A stretch of 64,000 nt of DNA from Trileptium ribeirensis (taxonomy: Eukaryota; Nematoda; Enoplea; Enoplida; Thoracostomopsidae), in NCBI GenBank assembly GCA_030248225.1, contig JASANE010011842.1, forward strand, positions 1-64,000. The letters are read 5' to 3'. A program made the translations under genes and the position numbers. This document shows positions 1-11,600 of this stretch, one piece after another. The notes under the pieces are model-generated. The model did no database searches. It was not told where the DNA came from and worked only from the letters and a program-made list of their open reading frames with translations. Within the stretch, counting starts at the first letter, position 1, and every line of letters begins with the position of its first letter.

Positions 1-1
1 C

Positions 2-688
2 GACAACTATAATGCGGGTCGAGGAAGCCCACGGCGAACCGAAAATGGAAACGGATATCGGAATAACCCCGAGTGGAACAATCCACCCAATGCGGGAATG
101 CGACCTGGCGGGCCCAATCAAGCGGGGCCACAGTATGGTCGTCCACCGCCAGGATTTGCCAATAACATTCGCGGGAATGATAACTATAACAACCGGCCGG
201 CTCAGGCCTATGGGTATCAACGCGCCCAAAGCGAACGACCCCCACCTAACAGAGGCATGGGGCCCCAGCAAATGCAACCTGGCCGATTTTACTCACGGGA
301 TGACAACAACCGGAATAGCGGCGCTGTACCGCGCCGGCGATATCAATTAAATTGTAGCGCATCGCAAGGTAATGGAAATAGAGAACCGAGCCCAGCCACC
401 ACCCATCGATTAGAAGTACTCAGTCGGGAGCTCGGTATAATCCAAGGCAAATTAGGACATAGTGAACCGACTGGACGTGTGGACGCTATCGCGACGACTG
501 ACGAACCATTGTACGACAACGACGACGACTGCTTGATCATAAACCACGACGATGACGACGACGATGTGATGATGGTAGGAGGACTTGGGGAACAGCTTAA
601 CGGCGACCCCGCCCACTTCCAGGCCGTGGGCCGGCGCCCCCCGCCGGGCCCGGAGCCTGCTTCTGGTTTTGGGCGGCCCCGGCCCTAG
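2..688 (+). CDS. gag: Gag polyprotein, C-terminal part (5' truncated by window edge)
   Basis: This frame is open from the first bases of the window to a TAG at 686-688, immediately followed by TGA. The visible about 228 residues are rich in Asn, Arg, Gly, Pro and Gln, consistent with a nucleic-acid-binding nucleocapsid tail. They end in a strongly acidic stretch (Asp runs near 516-570) and a Pro/Arg-rich end. No CCHC zinc knuckle is visible, so the call rests on position upstream of env and pol and on composition. The frame is the same as that of all downstream ORFs of the element. Capsid and matrix would lie left of the window. An alternative is an ordinary disordered linker protein, but the retroelement context makes gag the best guess. 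Confidence 0.55.
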   Translation, partial: DNYNAGRGSPRRTENGNGYRNNPEWNNPPNAGMRPGGPNQAGPQYGRPPPGFANNIRGNDNYNNRPAQAYGYQRAQSERPPPNRGMGPQQMQPGRFYSRDDNNRNSGAVPRRRYQLNCSASQGNGNREPSPATTHRLEVLSRELGIIQGKLGHSEPTGRVDAIATTDEPLYDNDDDCLIINHDDDDDDVMMVGGLGEQLNGDPAHFQAVGRRPPPGPEPASGFGRPRP

Positions 689-691
689 TGA

Positions 692-3600
692 TTGTGCCTT
701 AGGGACTTGGAGGATGAGCAAGACGGGATCAAACCGAGCAAACCCTCAAAAAGCAAAGAAAATACAAAATACCAAAAAGAGGGATATGGGGGGTTGGGGT
801 TGGCGATGTTGTGCGTGGGCAGTCAGCGCGTGTTTTGGCCGGGGTGTCCATCCACCTGCATACATGGCGAAGGGCGAACGGAGAGGCGAACGGCGGGGCG
901 AGCGAACGATCCATCGGGCGAGCCGTGGGGGCAGGGTAAACCAACGAACACCAGCACGAACGAAAACGATGGTAATGGTAGCATGGAAATTTGCGAAGAA
1001 TCGGAAGATGGTTGTGTTCAAAATTATAGGTTGAGCGATGTTAAAGGAAGTGTTGATTTTATAACCGGTACTCCCCAGGGAATCACCTCAAGGGGGAATT
1101 CCGGGACCCCCAGCTCTTTGGAGATGACTGCAGAGATTGTGGATGAAGATGATGTTGTATTTGATGAGCCATTGTTATTATTTTCCTCCTCTGTGGCTGG
1201 CCATCCGTGTGTTGAGAGTGTTGTTGTTGATGATTCCGGCAGGGAAGCCGATGATGTTGATATGGCTCAGGAAGAATCGGATTTATTCGGGTCGCCGTGT
1301 GAGGCACCCATGGAGCTTTTAGAGATCGGCGGACGATCAGGAACGATGGAGGCTGCGGCGTACGATGTTAGGGCCCTCTCGGAGTCGCCCAGTCCTAGTT
1401 CCGTTCTAAATTATAGGTCGTATGATGTAGTATGTGGGCCGGACCGCCGCGCGGGTCGTCCCTTGTGTGATGGTGAGAATTGTGTGTCGTATGAGTGTAT
1501 TGATTTGCCTAAGTTAGGACGCGCTTATAGCCTTAGTGAATTATTGGAAGATGATGATGGAAGTGATGTTGATGTAATTGAACGCTGCTTCGAGCCGGCG
1601 AAGTATGCTACTGATGGACTTGAGGTGACTTTCCCGACCTCATTGGCAAGGGGTTCCACGGTCATTGGGTCCTTCCTTGATGCTGACCGGGGCCGCCCTT
1701 GTCACCCGTACCCAAGCCGAGGTAGCGACGGGTTCGCGGCCGATTGCGCCGATGAAGCGGGTATGATCGTTGGGGCTGAAAGTATTGCCCGGGGTCTGCC
1801 CAGGTACGGGGATGTAGATGGCAGGGTGGCGAATAAAGACTGTCCTCTGCATTGTGAGGCTTCCGTCGCGCCCACCGTCGTTGAAGCGCGCAACGACGTG
1901 ACTTGTAATGAGCTAAGTTTTTTCAATAAATCTTGCGATGAAGTCAGCGTGAAGGATAGCGCTGAGTGTGTTGAAGCTGTTGAATTGAAGGAGTCGGATG
2001 AACTCCTATATGAACGAAACGGATCCGTAGCGAGCGATGCGAACTATATGAGCGAAGCGAAAGTATATAATTTAAGTCAGGGTACCCTGCAGGAACGCGA
2101 TAACGGCGAAAATAAATCAGAGAATGAGCTTGGGTTCCCTGTGACTGCAGCACCAGAAGAACCCGATAATAGCTACAACGAGTACAACGATAGCGAGATG
2201 GATGAGGAACACATGTTGGAGGATGAGGAATTCTGGGCCAGTTGGGTGGATCCGAGTGCCGACTGGTACCGACGCGAACCCAGCCCTGACGCACGAGAGT
2301 GGCATAGTGAAGGGGTGTGGGAAGTGCGTCGTGAAAACAACAACGAACTTCCGCGTGCACCATCAGATGAGGGCATTGAATTAAGCTTGCGAGCCAGTCA
2401 ATTGTCTATCCGTACTGAGGAAGGAGATGATGCAGTCGGAAGAAGCAATCTAAGCGAAGGCAGCGATAGTGGCAGTGTCGCTATGGGAAGTGTGAGTGAA
2501 CCAAGTTCGGACCCACTGGTCGAGAACGTTCGTGGAGACCCTATCGAAGGGACGCCTTGTATGCGCCCGGGTAATTTAGGTAGCTCCACTGATACGTTGG
2601 CCGACATCTCTAGCGATATATTGGGACCCGTCGAAGAGGCGCCTAGTATGCCCTCGGGTAATTCGGGCAACCCAAATGAAACAGGTACTACCACTGAGGA
2701 ATCCGTCGAAGGGAGACCATGTATGTCCCCGGGTAATTCGGAGGACTCAGTGAGCATAACTAGTGAGGACTCGGACGTGTGTATGGGACATGAGAACTTA
2801 CTTAACTTTATACGAGAAGCTAACGACGAACGAGTACACCGACTTGACGAACAATTACTGGACATGTCTGGACTTTGTCTTCCCAACAATATGCCGATTG
2901 AACTTGGACGAATAAGAGCAATGAAGGACGAGGAACGTAACCGAATTCTTGGAACTGACATATTGTTCACTATGACCACAAACCATGCCGAGACCGTAGC
3001 TTATCAATTCCCTCGCATCGAATTGACTGAGGATGCGCGCAACGAGTCAGCTGAGGGACTTATACCAATTAACTTTAGGGCTAGTGAGATCAATGCTGAC
3101 TTTGGACAACCGCTGGCGTTGCAACCGCAAGCTCTCTTTTATAGGAGAGTCACAATCGTAATGGAACAACTGAATAATTTGAGCCGACTATTTGAGCTCC
3201 GTTTTGAGGTTAGTACACGCCCCGCCTTGCAACGAGACGCTGCTATGCTAAGCAGTATATTAGGCATGGCTTCTCCAATTGGGCATTGCATGACAGGAAT
3301 GTACCTTGGTCCCGTAACTCTCGCTTCGTTGGAATCTTTCATAGAACTGGTGGGCCAATGCGTGAATGGCCACACGCTCCAACAGGTTATTGAGAGAGAA
3401 TTCGAGGTGGAGTTGAGTAGGGATCCGGTATGTCGCCAGTGCCAGGAACGCCATACAAAAGATTCAAGGGACATAGGCTTAAGTTGCTACTTTTACGGTC
3501 AACGAGGAAAATGGACTTACGATGGTACGCTGAGTACAGCTTGCGCGTCCATCCTCCCGGATGGATATATCGCACCGCACTGGCCTTTCTACGTCGGAAT

Positions 3601-5288
3601 ACAATCAGCCAGAATGCAGAAAACTTTCCGTGAGGCGAACCTCGAGTTACATGACCTCTTATGCGAGGCGCCTTATTTGATCGAATTTATTTACCAACAC
3701 CAGGATACACGCGGTGTTCCGATCAACTCCTTTGTCGACCATGCAATGGACAATATGGAATTCGACGACGAAACTCACCGACTTGCTCGACTAGTACTGC
3801 TAAGTGCACGCTTGAGACTTTTGCGACGTCCCGACATTGCTGCACTGCTTGAGACGGAGGGAAACACATCAGTCGGACTAAAGATAGGCAGGGACCGCCT
3901 AATCTCGGAACTATGCTTGTTCCCGGACGATGCCACCAACTATTCTGTTCCGAATTTGGACAAACAACTAAACACGGCACTAGCCGCTTACCTCGACTCA
4001 TCCGAAGACGAGTCGGAGGATAGCTCTGATAGCGACTCCGCCCAGCAAGAAAGCATAACTGAGTCGAGTGACACGGAAATGAGCGACGAGGAAATTAGAA
4101 GCGATATTACGGGATACATTGCAAATAAAGAGACCATGAGAGAACCCAATCAAAACGAGATACGATCCCCTTCACCGAGTCTTAGTAACGGACTCGGCCA
4201 TCCGTCAGGTATGTGGAGGATCTGTACAATCCTATTATTACTTTGGCTCTCAGCGCTCAGTTCTACACGCGCAACACTTTCGCCATTCAGCGACTCAATC
4301 TCGCGCTTAGGTGCTTTTGTCAATAGACAAGTAGGAGTGGTCATTGAGCCACAGGGCTTAGTGGTCACCTCTGACCAGACCACGCATCTGCCAGTGGTAT
4401 TGCAGTTATCACTTCGCGATTGGGAACGCAAGTCCGATCCTTATGTGAGTAAGTTCTGTCCGCCGTATGAAGCAAACGGAAAATGTCGCGCCGACTGCTG
4501 CCGAAAAGTCAACTGTACCGAATATCCACAGCTACATGAGACCCTAAGAGCTTTGGAAAGCGAGTTGGACGACGCCTACCATGGCGTACTGGACACCAAT
4601 TATTATTCGCTGCTTGTGCATTCTTTTTGCGTCGCGAACGAGCAATTGTGTGATCTCACACATAAAAGGGAGAAACGCTTTGCCAGCTTAATCGCCGCCG
4701 CTGCCGGCGCTGTCTCAGGTTTCCTAGGCCTGGGAATGGCGTTTTCAAATGGAGTACACATTAACAATGTGCGCCAACAGGTAACTGTCCTCGAGAAATT
4801 CATGCGCGAGACCAACGATGTCTCCTTTCGAAACACTAAAGCCATAAGGCAACTGACCCGAGCAAACGAGGACATCTACGCATTTCTGCACCATAGCATG
4901 CAAGAGGTAGTCTCTATGATCGAACAGGTTAGATGCGCCGATCAGAAGGAGATCGCACATGTACATCACCAGCTAATAGATCACATCCTTCGAGCCAATA
5001 TGCGCTCGTCCGTACAAGCCATAATGGAATCCATGTTGAACGGCGAATTATCTCCCGCCGTTATCGACGTCGTCATGCTACGACGGTTATTTTCCATGGA
5101 CCCCCCCTCCCCAAAACCACCCCTACCCGCCCCCCCCCCCCCCCCCACCGTTTGGCCCCGCCCCTCCCGTCGGCGCCCCACCCGCCCTCCTTCTTTTTTT
5201 CACTCCGCCCCCCCCCCCCCCGGCGCGCGTTGCCCCCCCTTTCCCCCCCACACCCCCCCGGGCCCCCCCCCCCCCCCCCCCCCCCGCG

Positions 5289-5319
<31 letters not shown>

Positions 5320-5431
5320 CGCCCCCCCCCCCCCCACCCCCACACCTCGGAGGCAGACAAAAAACACCACCCCCCCCCCCCCTCCCCCCCCCCCCCCCCC
5401 CCCCCCCCCACCCCCCCACCCCCTTATATGA
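692..5431 (+). CDS. env: Long ORF: acidic disordered region, unrecognised globular domain, and envelope-like fusion glycoprotein (interrupted)
   Basis: The ORF opens directly after the TAG-TGA ending gag, in the same frame; no ATG is needed if it is made by readthrough or splicing. Numbering codons from 692, residues about 1-700 are acidic and low-complexity, with three imperfect repeats around a Pro-Gly-Asn motif near 2545-2760. Residues about 700-1095 look globular and include a Cys/His cluster (3358-3450); I do not recognise them. A second acidic linker precedes an internal ATG at 4211, which begins a hydrophobic signal-peptide-like segment. A Cys-containing surface domain follows, then a furin-type site KREKR (residues 1325-1329, nt 4664-4678), an Ala/Gly-rich fusion-peptide-like stretch (about 1330-1352) and a helical heptad-like region. 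This is the layout of a class I type envelope of errantivirus-like elements. Coding sense ends near 5100, where a C/A tract replaces the rest; residues after that are artefactual. Confidence 0.65.
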
Positions 5432-5472
5432 ATAAATGCGCGCACGCACACGCCCCCCACCACAAAACACAC

Positions 5473-5508
<36 letters not shown>

Positions 5509-5640
5509 ACCCACCCCCCCACCCCCCACAACAAACAAAGAAAAAAACAGAACCACCAAACCCACGGCACAAAAACAAAAAAAAAAAAACACCACCCCCC
5601 ACCCAAAAGAAAAAAAAAAAAAAAACCCCCCCCCCGCCAC
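5100..5640 (+). repeat. C/A homopolymer low-complexity tract interrupting the envelope region
   Basis: About 540 bp consist almost only of C and A, with poly-C runs of tens of bases and shorter poly-A runs. It starts sharply after an ordinary coding sequence and ends equally sharply before coding resumes in the same frame. The tract creates artificial Pro-rich (+) and Gly-rich (-) open frames that should not be annotated. It sits where the membrane-proximal ectodomain of the fusion subunit would be expected. It is either a misassembled or badly base-called stretch or a true simple-repeat insertion; the abrupt edges and near absence of G and T favour an artefact. Confidence 0.85.
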
Positions 5641-5683
5641 ATTCCCACACGGGAACTACACTCAGTTAGTCATAGGGTCTATC

Positions 5684-8600
5684 GTGCTTACTAGCATGTT
5701 AAAACCCGAGAAAATTACAATAAAATTCGGACCGAATATCACTATTGACCGGCTATCCGGTATCAAACTGAAACCTCTGACTTGGGACTCACTTGACAAC
5801 GCCAAGGCTATAAATCTGCGGGTCGCGCAGATAGCTAAAGATCAAGTACGTAGGGTGGTTAATCTCCCCGCTGTGGAGTACACCGGATTCCTGCCCTACT
5901 TCCTTATTACCGTCGTTGTGGGACTGATCAGTTTAATCTATTTTATGACCAAATGCAAGCTCCCACCTAAGTACGGATATTACATTCCCCGATGGTTCCC
6001 ATGTCGTGGACGACTAATTAGGACCGATAGTAAGCCTAGAAAAGTGATTCGATGGACTAGAGCGAGACCCCAAATACCGAGTGCTCCACCCGAGGAAGAC
6101 GACTTTCCTCATACAGACAGGACCTCGCCGACCGAGGTCACGGTTGGGCCTTCGGGAACGCCGCGCGTGTCCGTAGCGTCCAGCCGTGCCCCACGTCGTT
6201 CGAACCGACTACTAACATCACGTAACTCTTCCGAGGAAGAACTTGTTTTCATCGAAGACGATGAACTATTTGTCGCTCCTACTCGCGACTTACGTCGTGG
6301 ACCTCGCCAAGGCGTGTTCACTAGACAATTAAACACAATGAACGCAGGCAATACTCCACTACTTATTAACGCAACAATACTTGGTACCCCAGTTATGACA
6401 CTAGTCGACACTGGAGCTGACGTCTCAATCATGTCCCAAGCCCTAGCCGCTCGATTAGGACTAGTTCCCCGCGACACGACCACTACCCGCATAGTATCAG
6501 CTACACAACAAGAACTAACCATCAGCGGAGTAGTAAAAGCACCGATCACAATAGGATCGCTAAGTACACCGTGCGACTTTCAGGTAACAACTGACACACC
6601 GTACGAATGCATTTTAGGAACCGATTTCATGGCATTACTACCATACGTCGCCATAAACTTCAAGGACCGTTGCCTGGATCTATCTAACGGGACTGAGAAC
6701 TGCTCGGCACCTTTTGCCGACCAAGGGGACTATAGGCCGCCAGTCATCAATGTTGTAACCAGGAAATACACGCAAGTACCACCGAACACCGAATTATTTA
6801 TCAACGCCGTCCCAGAAATCACCCAACCACCGACAGGTCAAGCCTTATTTGTGCCTGACCCCTTTATTAGGGACGTTGCCATCGCCCACTCTCTCGTACT
6901 CACTGGCCAACGCATGATACCAATAGCACTAATGAACTTTGGGAATTTTCCCGTCGCTATACACGCTGGACAAACAATAGGACATATCGAGATGCTCGAC
7001 GACAACGAGGTCGAGTTCTTATATGACAGTAACAAGCGCCTGCTACAGCTAGACCCTCCAAAACGCACTAAGCAATGCAACAACATCGGCGTTACACGAG
7101 ACAACGTTGTCCAAATCATAAGCGAACAAAAGAAGACAATCGACACGGAACGATCCATACAAGTCTTGAGCAAAATTGACTTTGGACAAACGACCCTAAA
7201 CCCTTTCGAACTCAAGCAATTGAAAACGACTATCTCTGAAAACGCAGACATATTCAGTGTACACCCGTTCGATCTAGGCAGATGTGGAGTGCACCAGCAC
7301 AGGATCGTTACTGGAGACGCAAGACCTATTAAACAGGTACCCTATCGTCTAGCACATTCATTAAGGGAACCCTTGCGTGAAGAATTAAACAACATGGTAG
7401 AAGCAGGACTCATAACGCCATCAGATTCACCTTGGGGCTCTCCCATAGTGTACGTCACCAAAAGTGATGGTACATTACGGTTATGTGTCGACTTCCGTAA
7501 GCTCAACGTAGTTGCGGAACGAGACTTATATCCACTACCTCGCATAGATGACATATTAGGTTGCCTCAGAAACACCAAATTCATGTCCAGTTTAGATCTT
7601 AACAAAGGTTTCTGGCAACTAGAATTGGACCCCGAGACCAAGGAGAAAACCTCCTTCGTCACTGTCCACGGACAGTATGAATATAACGTTCTGCCATTCG
7701 GACTGAATTCCTCACCAGGCGCCTTTCAAAGGTGTATGTCAATCATATTAAAGGGTCTAGAATGGGAACGATGCCTAATCTACATAGATGACATATTGGT
7801 CTTTTCACCCACATTCGAACAACACCTAGCGGACTTAATAACAGTATTTGACAGATTCCGCAAGGCGAATCTCAAATTAAAACCTTCGAAATGCCAATTT
7901 GGGCAGAAACAATTAAAATATCTCGGACACATCATCAGTTCAGAGGGCGTTAAGCCCGACCCCGAGAAAACCGCTGCCATAGACAATTATAAACGCCCGG
8001 AGACTCTCAAACAGTTACAAAGTTTCCTAGGACTTGTAGGATACTATCACAAATTCATACCGCACTACTCTGAAATTTGTGAACCGCTCAACGCCCTTCG
8101 ACGGAAGGATAGCGAATTCAAATGGACACCGCAATGCGAGGAAGCATTCGGAAAACTACGTAAGGCTTTGGTACAAGAACCATTACTCATATACCCGGAC
8201 TTTTCTAAACCTTTCATACTCCAAACGGACGCTTCGGGATATGCCCTAGGAGCCGTGCTTTCGCAAAAGACCGACAAAGGGACACTGCCTATTGCCTATG
8301 CGAGTAAATCACTTGTGGACTATCAACGCCGATATCCTGCCATAGAGACTGAGGCTCTTGCCATTCGATGGGCTGCCTTACACTTTCGACACTACTTACT
8401 TGGACACGAATTCCATGTTGAGACTGACCACAAGCCACTCAAAGCACTATTCGAGAGACCGCCGCGAAACTCGCGACTAGCTCAATGGCGTAACGAATTG
8501 CTGATGGAATTCGGTGGTTTCAACATCGAATACCGACCAGGCAAGGCTAATGCCAATGCCGACGGACTTTCACGCGATCCCCGACATGACGTAGAATTTT

Positions 8601-11600
8601 CTTATTCGTCGGACGAAGCTGAACAGGATGAACAGGACCATCCTCGAATGGTTGCTGTAGCCGTTAAAGGACAGGATCGCGGTAAAGGCAAAGCTCCAGC
8701 TAAACCGCCCCGACGATTTCCCACCGAAGAAATTTGGAAACGGCTTACGCGACAACTCTTAGGACTTCCACCGGACGCTCCTGTTAACCTACCACCCGAG
8801 TACGTTAGAGAACGTTTCTATCGTATGTTCGGAGGATCCGATCATGACCCCCTACCGGATCCGACACGTTTCATCTTCTGCGGAGACATAGACGACCCCT
8901 GGCCCGAAGGAGTTGAGATCCCCGGGAGGCGGACGACTGCCCCAGAACCGCCAGAATCCACTGATAAGCCAACCCACGGACCATCTCCTGCACCCGAACC
9001 ACCCGCCAGACCCCCACAACCTCAAGAACCCCCGACCGCTCCGACACCGCCCGCTCCTGGTGCGGCGAGTGAGAGCTCGACCCGTGCCACGGCTGGTACA
9101 CCTGAACCCGCTAGACCACAGACGCTACCGACAACTGCTAGACAAAGATATGGAGGCTTACCCGAAGTAGAGGAATTTGACACATTAATTAAGGTTGCTT
9201 ACGCATGCGGACCACGAATACAATTACAACGCCCTGAACAAGTCTATGACACTGGAGAACACATATACTTACCACACTTTCAACAATACGAAGGGAGGAA
9301 CCTTCTCAATTACCTACCATACATTCAACGCAGAGATAAACAATTTGGTCCTATTTGGTGGTACTTGCACACCCGACAATCGCCTGCCGACGAAAAGGCA
9401 GCGACCGCCCTCAAATTGGAAGCCCATCATTACAGGCTCTGCCCCGACACTGCTATTCTATACTTGCATCCCATCATGCCAAACGACCATAGACCAAAAT
9501 TATGCGTACCCAGATTGCTCATCCGACAAATACTTAAACACGAACACGACACATTATTTGGTGGACATCCAGGTAGAGATCGACTACTAAGCAAACTCAA
9601 GCAATTCTACTATTGGGAAACCATGGGTAAGGATGTGGACGAATATGTAAAGAGGTGCATACTTTGTCAACGATCACGCAATCTACCCCAAAACGTTCGA
9701 GCCGCGCTCGGAGAAAACCCGTTGGCTAGTGCACCCATGCATCGAATGTTTGTCGACATACTGGACACTCGGGTGCTATCCCGAAACGGAAATAGGTACG
9801 TAATCGCCTTCATCGATCAGTTCACGAAACTAGTAATTGCCGCTGCTTTACCGGACCAAACCGCCAAGAGCGTAGCCAAGGTCTTCGTCGAAGACGTGGT
9901 GTGCCGCTATGGCGCACCCGAAGAACTAGTCTCAGACCGAGGCGGATGTTTCGTCTCCGAAGTAATGGAAGCCTTGTGCGCTAGACTACATACATTTAAA
10001 CGCGAAACGCTCAGTTACAACCCGAAGGCAAACGGAGAAATCGAACGTTTTAACCGTACACTACTATTCCTCCTAAGAGTAGCATTACCTGAAAAGGACC
10101 ATACTACATGGGACGAAGTCCTGCCGTATTGCATCATGTCCTACAATTCAGCAGTACACGCTTCCACGCACTACCCACCATTTATGCTCATGCACGGATT
10201 CCAACCCCGAGTCCCGGGTGGAATCGAAACACAAACTGATTGGGGACGCTACCCCGGAGCAGAAGCATATCGCGCCAACGTGCAACGTTGGTTAGCCACC
10301 ATTAGGGATCGAGCCTATCGATCCATGCAATCCGCCCGGGAATACAGAAAACGCTATTACAACCGCAAGATCAAGGTCCCGGACTACCGTGTCAATGACC
10401 ATGTGTGGGTCTACCGATACTACACTACACCAGGCTTATCGCGCAAGTTAGAACGCCGATGGTGTGGACCATACCAGATTACCAAAATAATGCTCCCCTG
10501 CATTTGCGTTAAACTCCCCGGACAACCTAACGCGTCCGATCATGTGGTCCACATCAATCGTACCAAGCCATGCTATCGCCCGCTGAGCAGCTTCCCTGAC
10601 ATGGCTGATTTGCTCAAAGCCGTCCCTCCCGCATACATCGAGGCTGCGTTGCAGGAACCCGGAGAAACTATCCTCGCTGACAAATACTTCGCTAGGGAAT
10701 TACAGGCTGCAGACCCAGAAGCAGTAGATCGGTTGCGCCAGGATATTGATGGTGCATCTGACGTCGCTAGTGTAGAGATTGGAGAACCTAACCTAGAATA
10801 CACGCAAGCCCAGGCAGACATCCACCGCGCCGCAGTAGAACGGCTAACTATTCAAGCCCAAGACTCCTCCGGAGCCCCGCAACAAAATAGGCTTCCCCTC
10901 TGTGACCCTGACAGAACCCCGGACACCGAATGGCCCGCTATATCACAGGAACTCGCAACCCAGGACTCCGCTAAGTTACCTTACGCACTGGATAAACCAC
11001 CAGGTACTTTCTCGCCTGAGTATGGACAACACACCGCCCCAGTAACCCTACGAGAGCAGGAACGAGCCGTTCGGACTGATGAGGCTACAAGGCCTCTAAA
11101 GGTAAAACGATTAGACCCCGAACGCGCACTGCGACCATTCAATGCAAACGACCTCGGTCTTGTGGAATTACTCGCTTCACAGGACCCGGACGAAGACTTG
11201 CCTCACACTCCAGAACAAGCAACATCCCCAACGTCAGCCATCGAGCATGCAGTCCAAACTTCGCCCCTCACGCCTGCAAAACACCGAGCCGCAATCGCCA
11301 CTCAAACATCTCGCAGTCCTCAGACACAACACTTAATGACCGAAACAGACCAGCCAGTAACACCATACTACACCTATTATGAGCATTCAGCGTCTTACGA
11401 ACAACCCTATTCCATACCTCGTCAGGCATATTCCGCCCCACCTACACCACTTCCACACACTCCCCTGATGCCACAAGGATTCGAAGCCACCATAGAGGAC
11501 TACGTTCCAGATGAATGGCTCACACCATTTCACACCCCTCCAAGGCCACAACCCGCACAATCCGTCCCAGCAACCAGCCAACCTCCACTGGAACCCGCGC

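Noticed and set aside
4981..5694. Gly-rich minus-strand ORFs and Pro-rich plus-strand ORFs over the C/A tract
   Set aside because: They are translations of homopolymer C/A sequence and change frame arbitrarily; no protein family is indicated.
9195..9590. 131-codon + strand ORF inside pol
   Set aside because: It is out of frame with the intact linker and integrase zinc-finger region and has no recognisable content.
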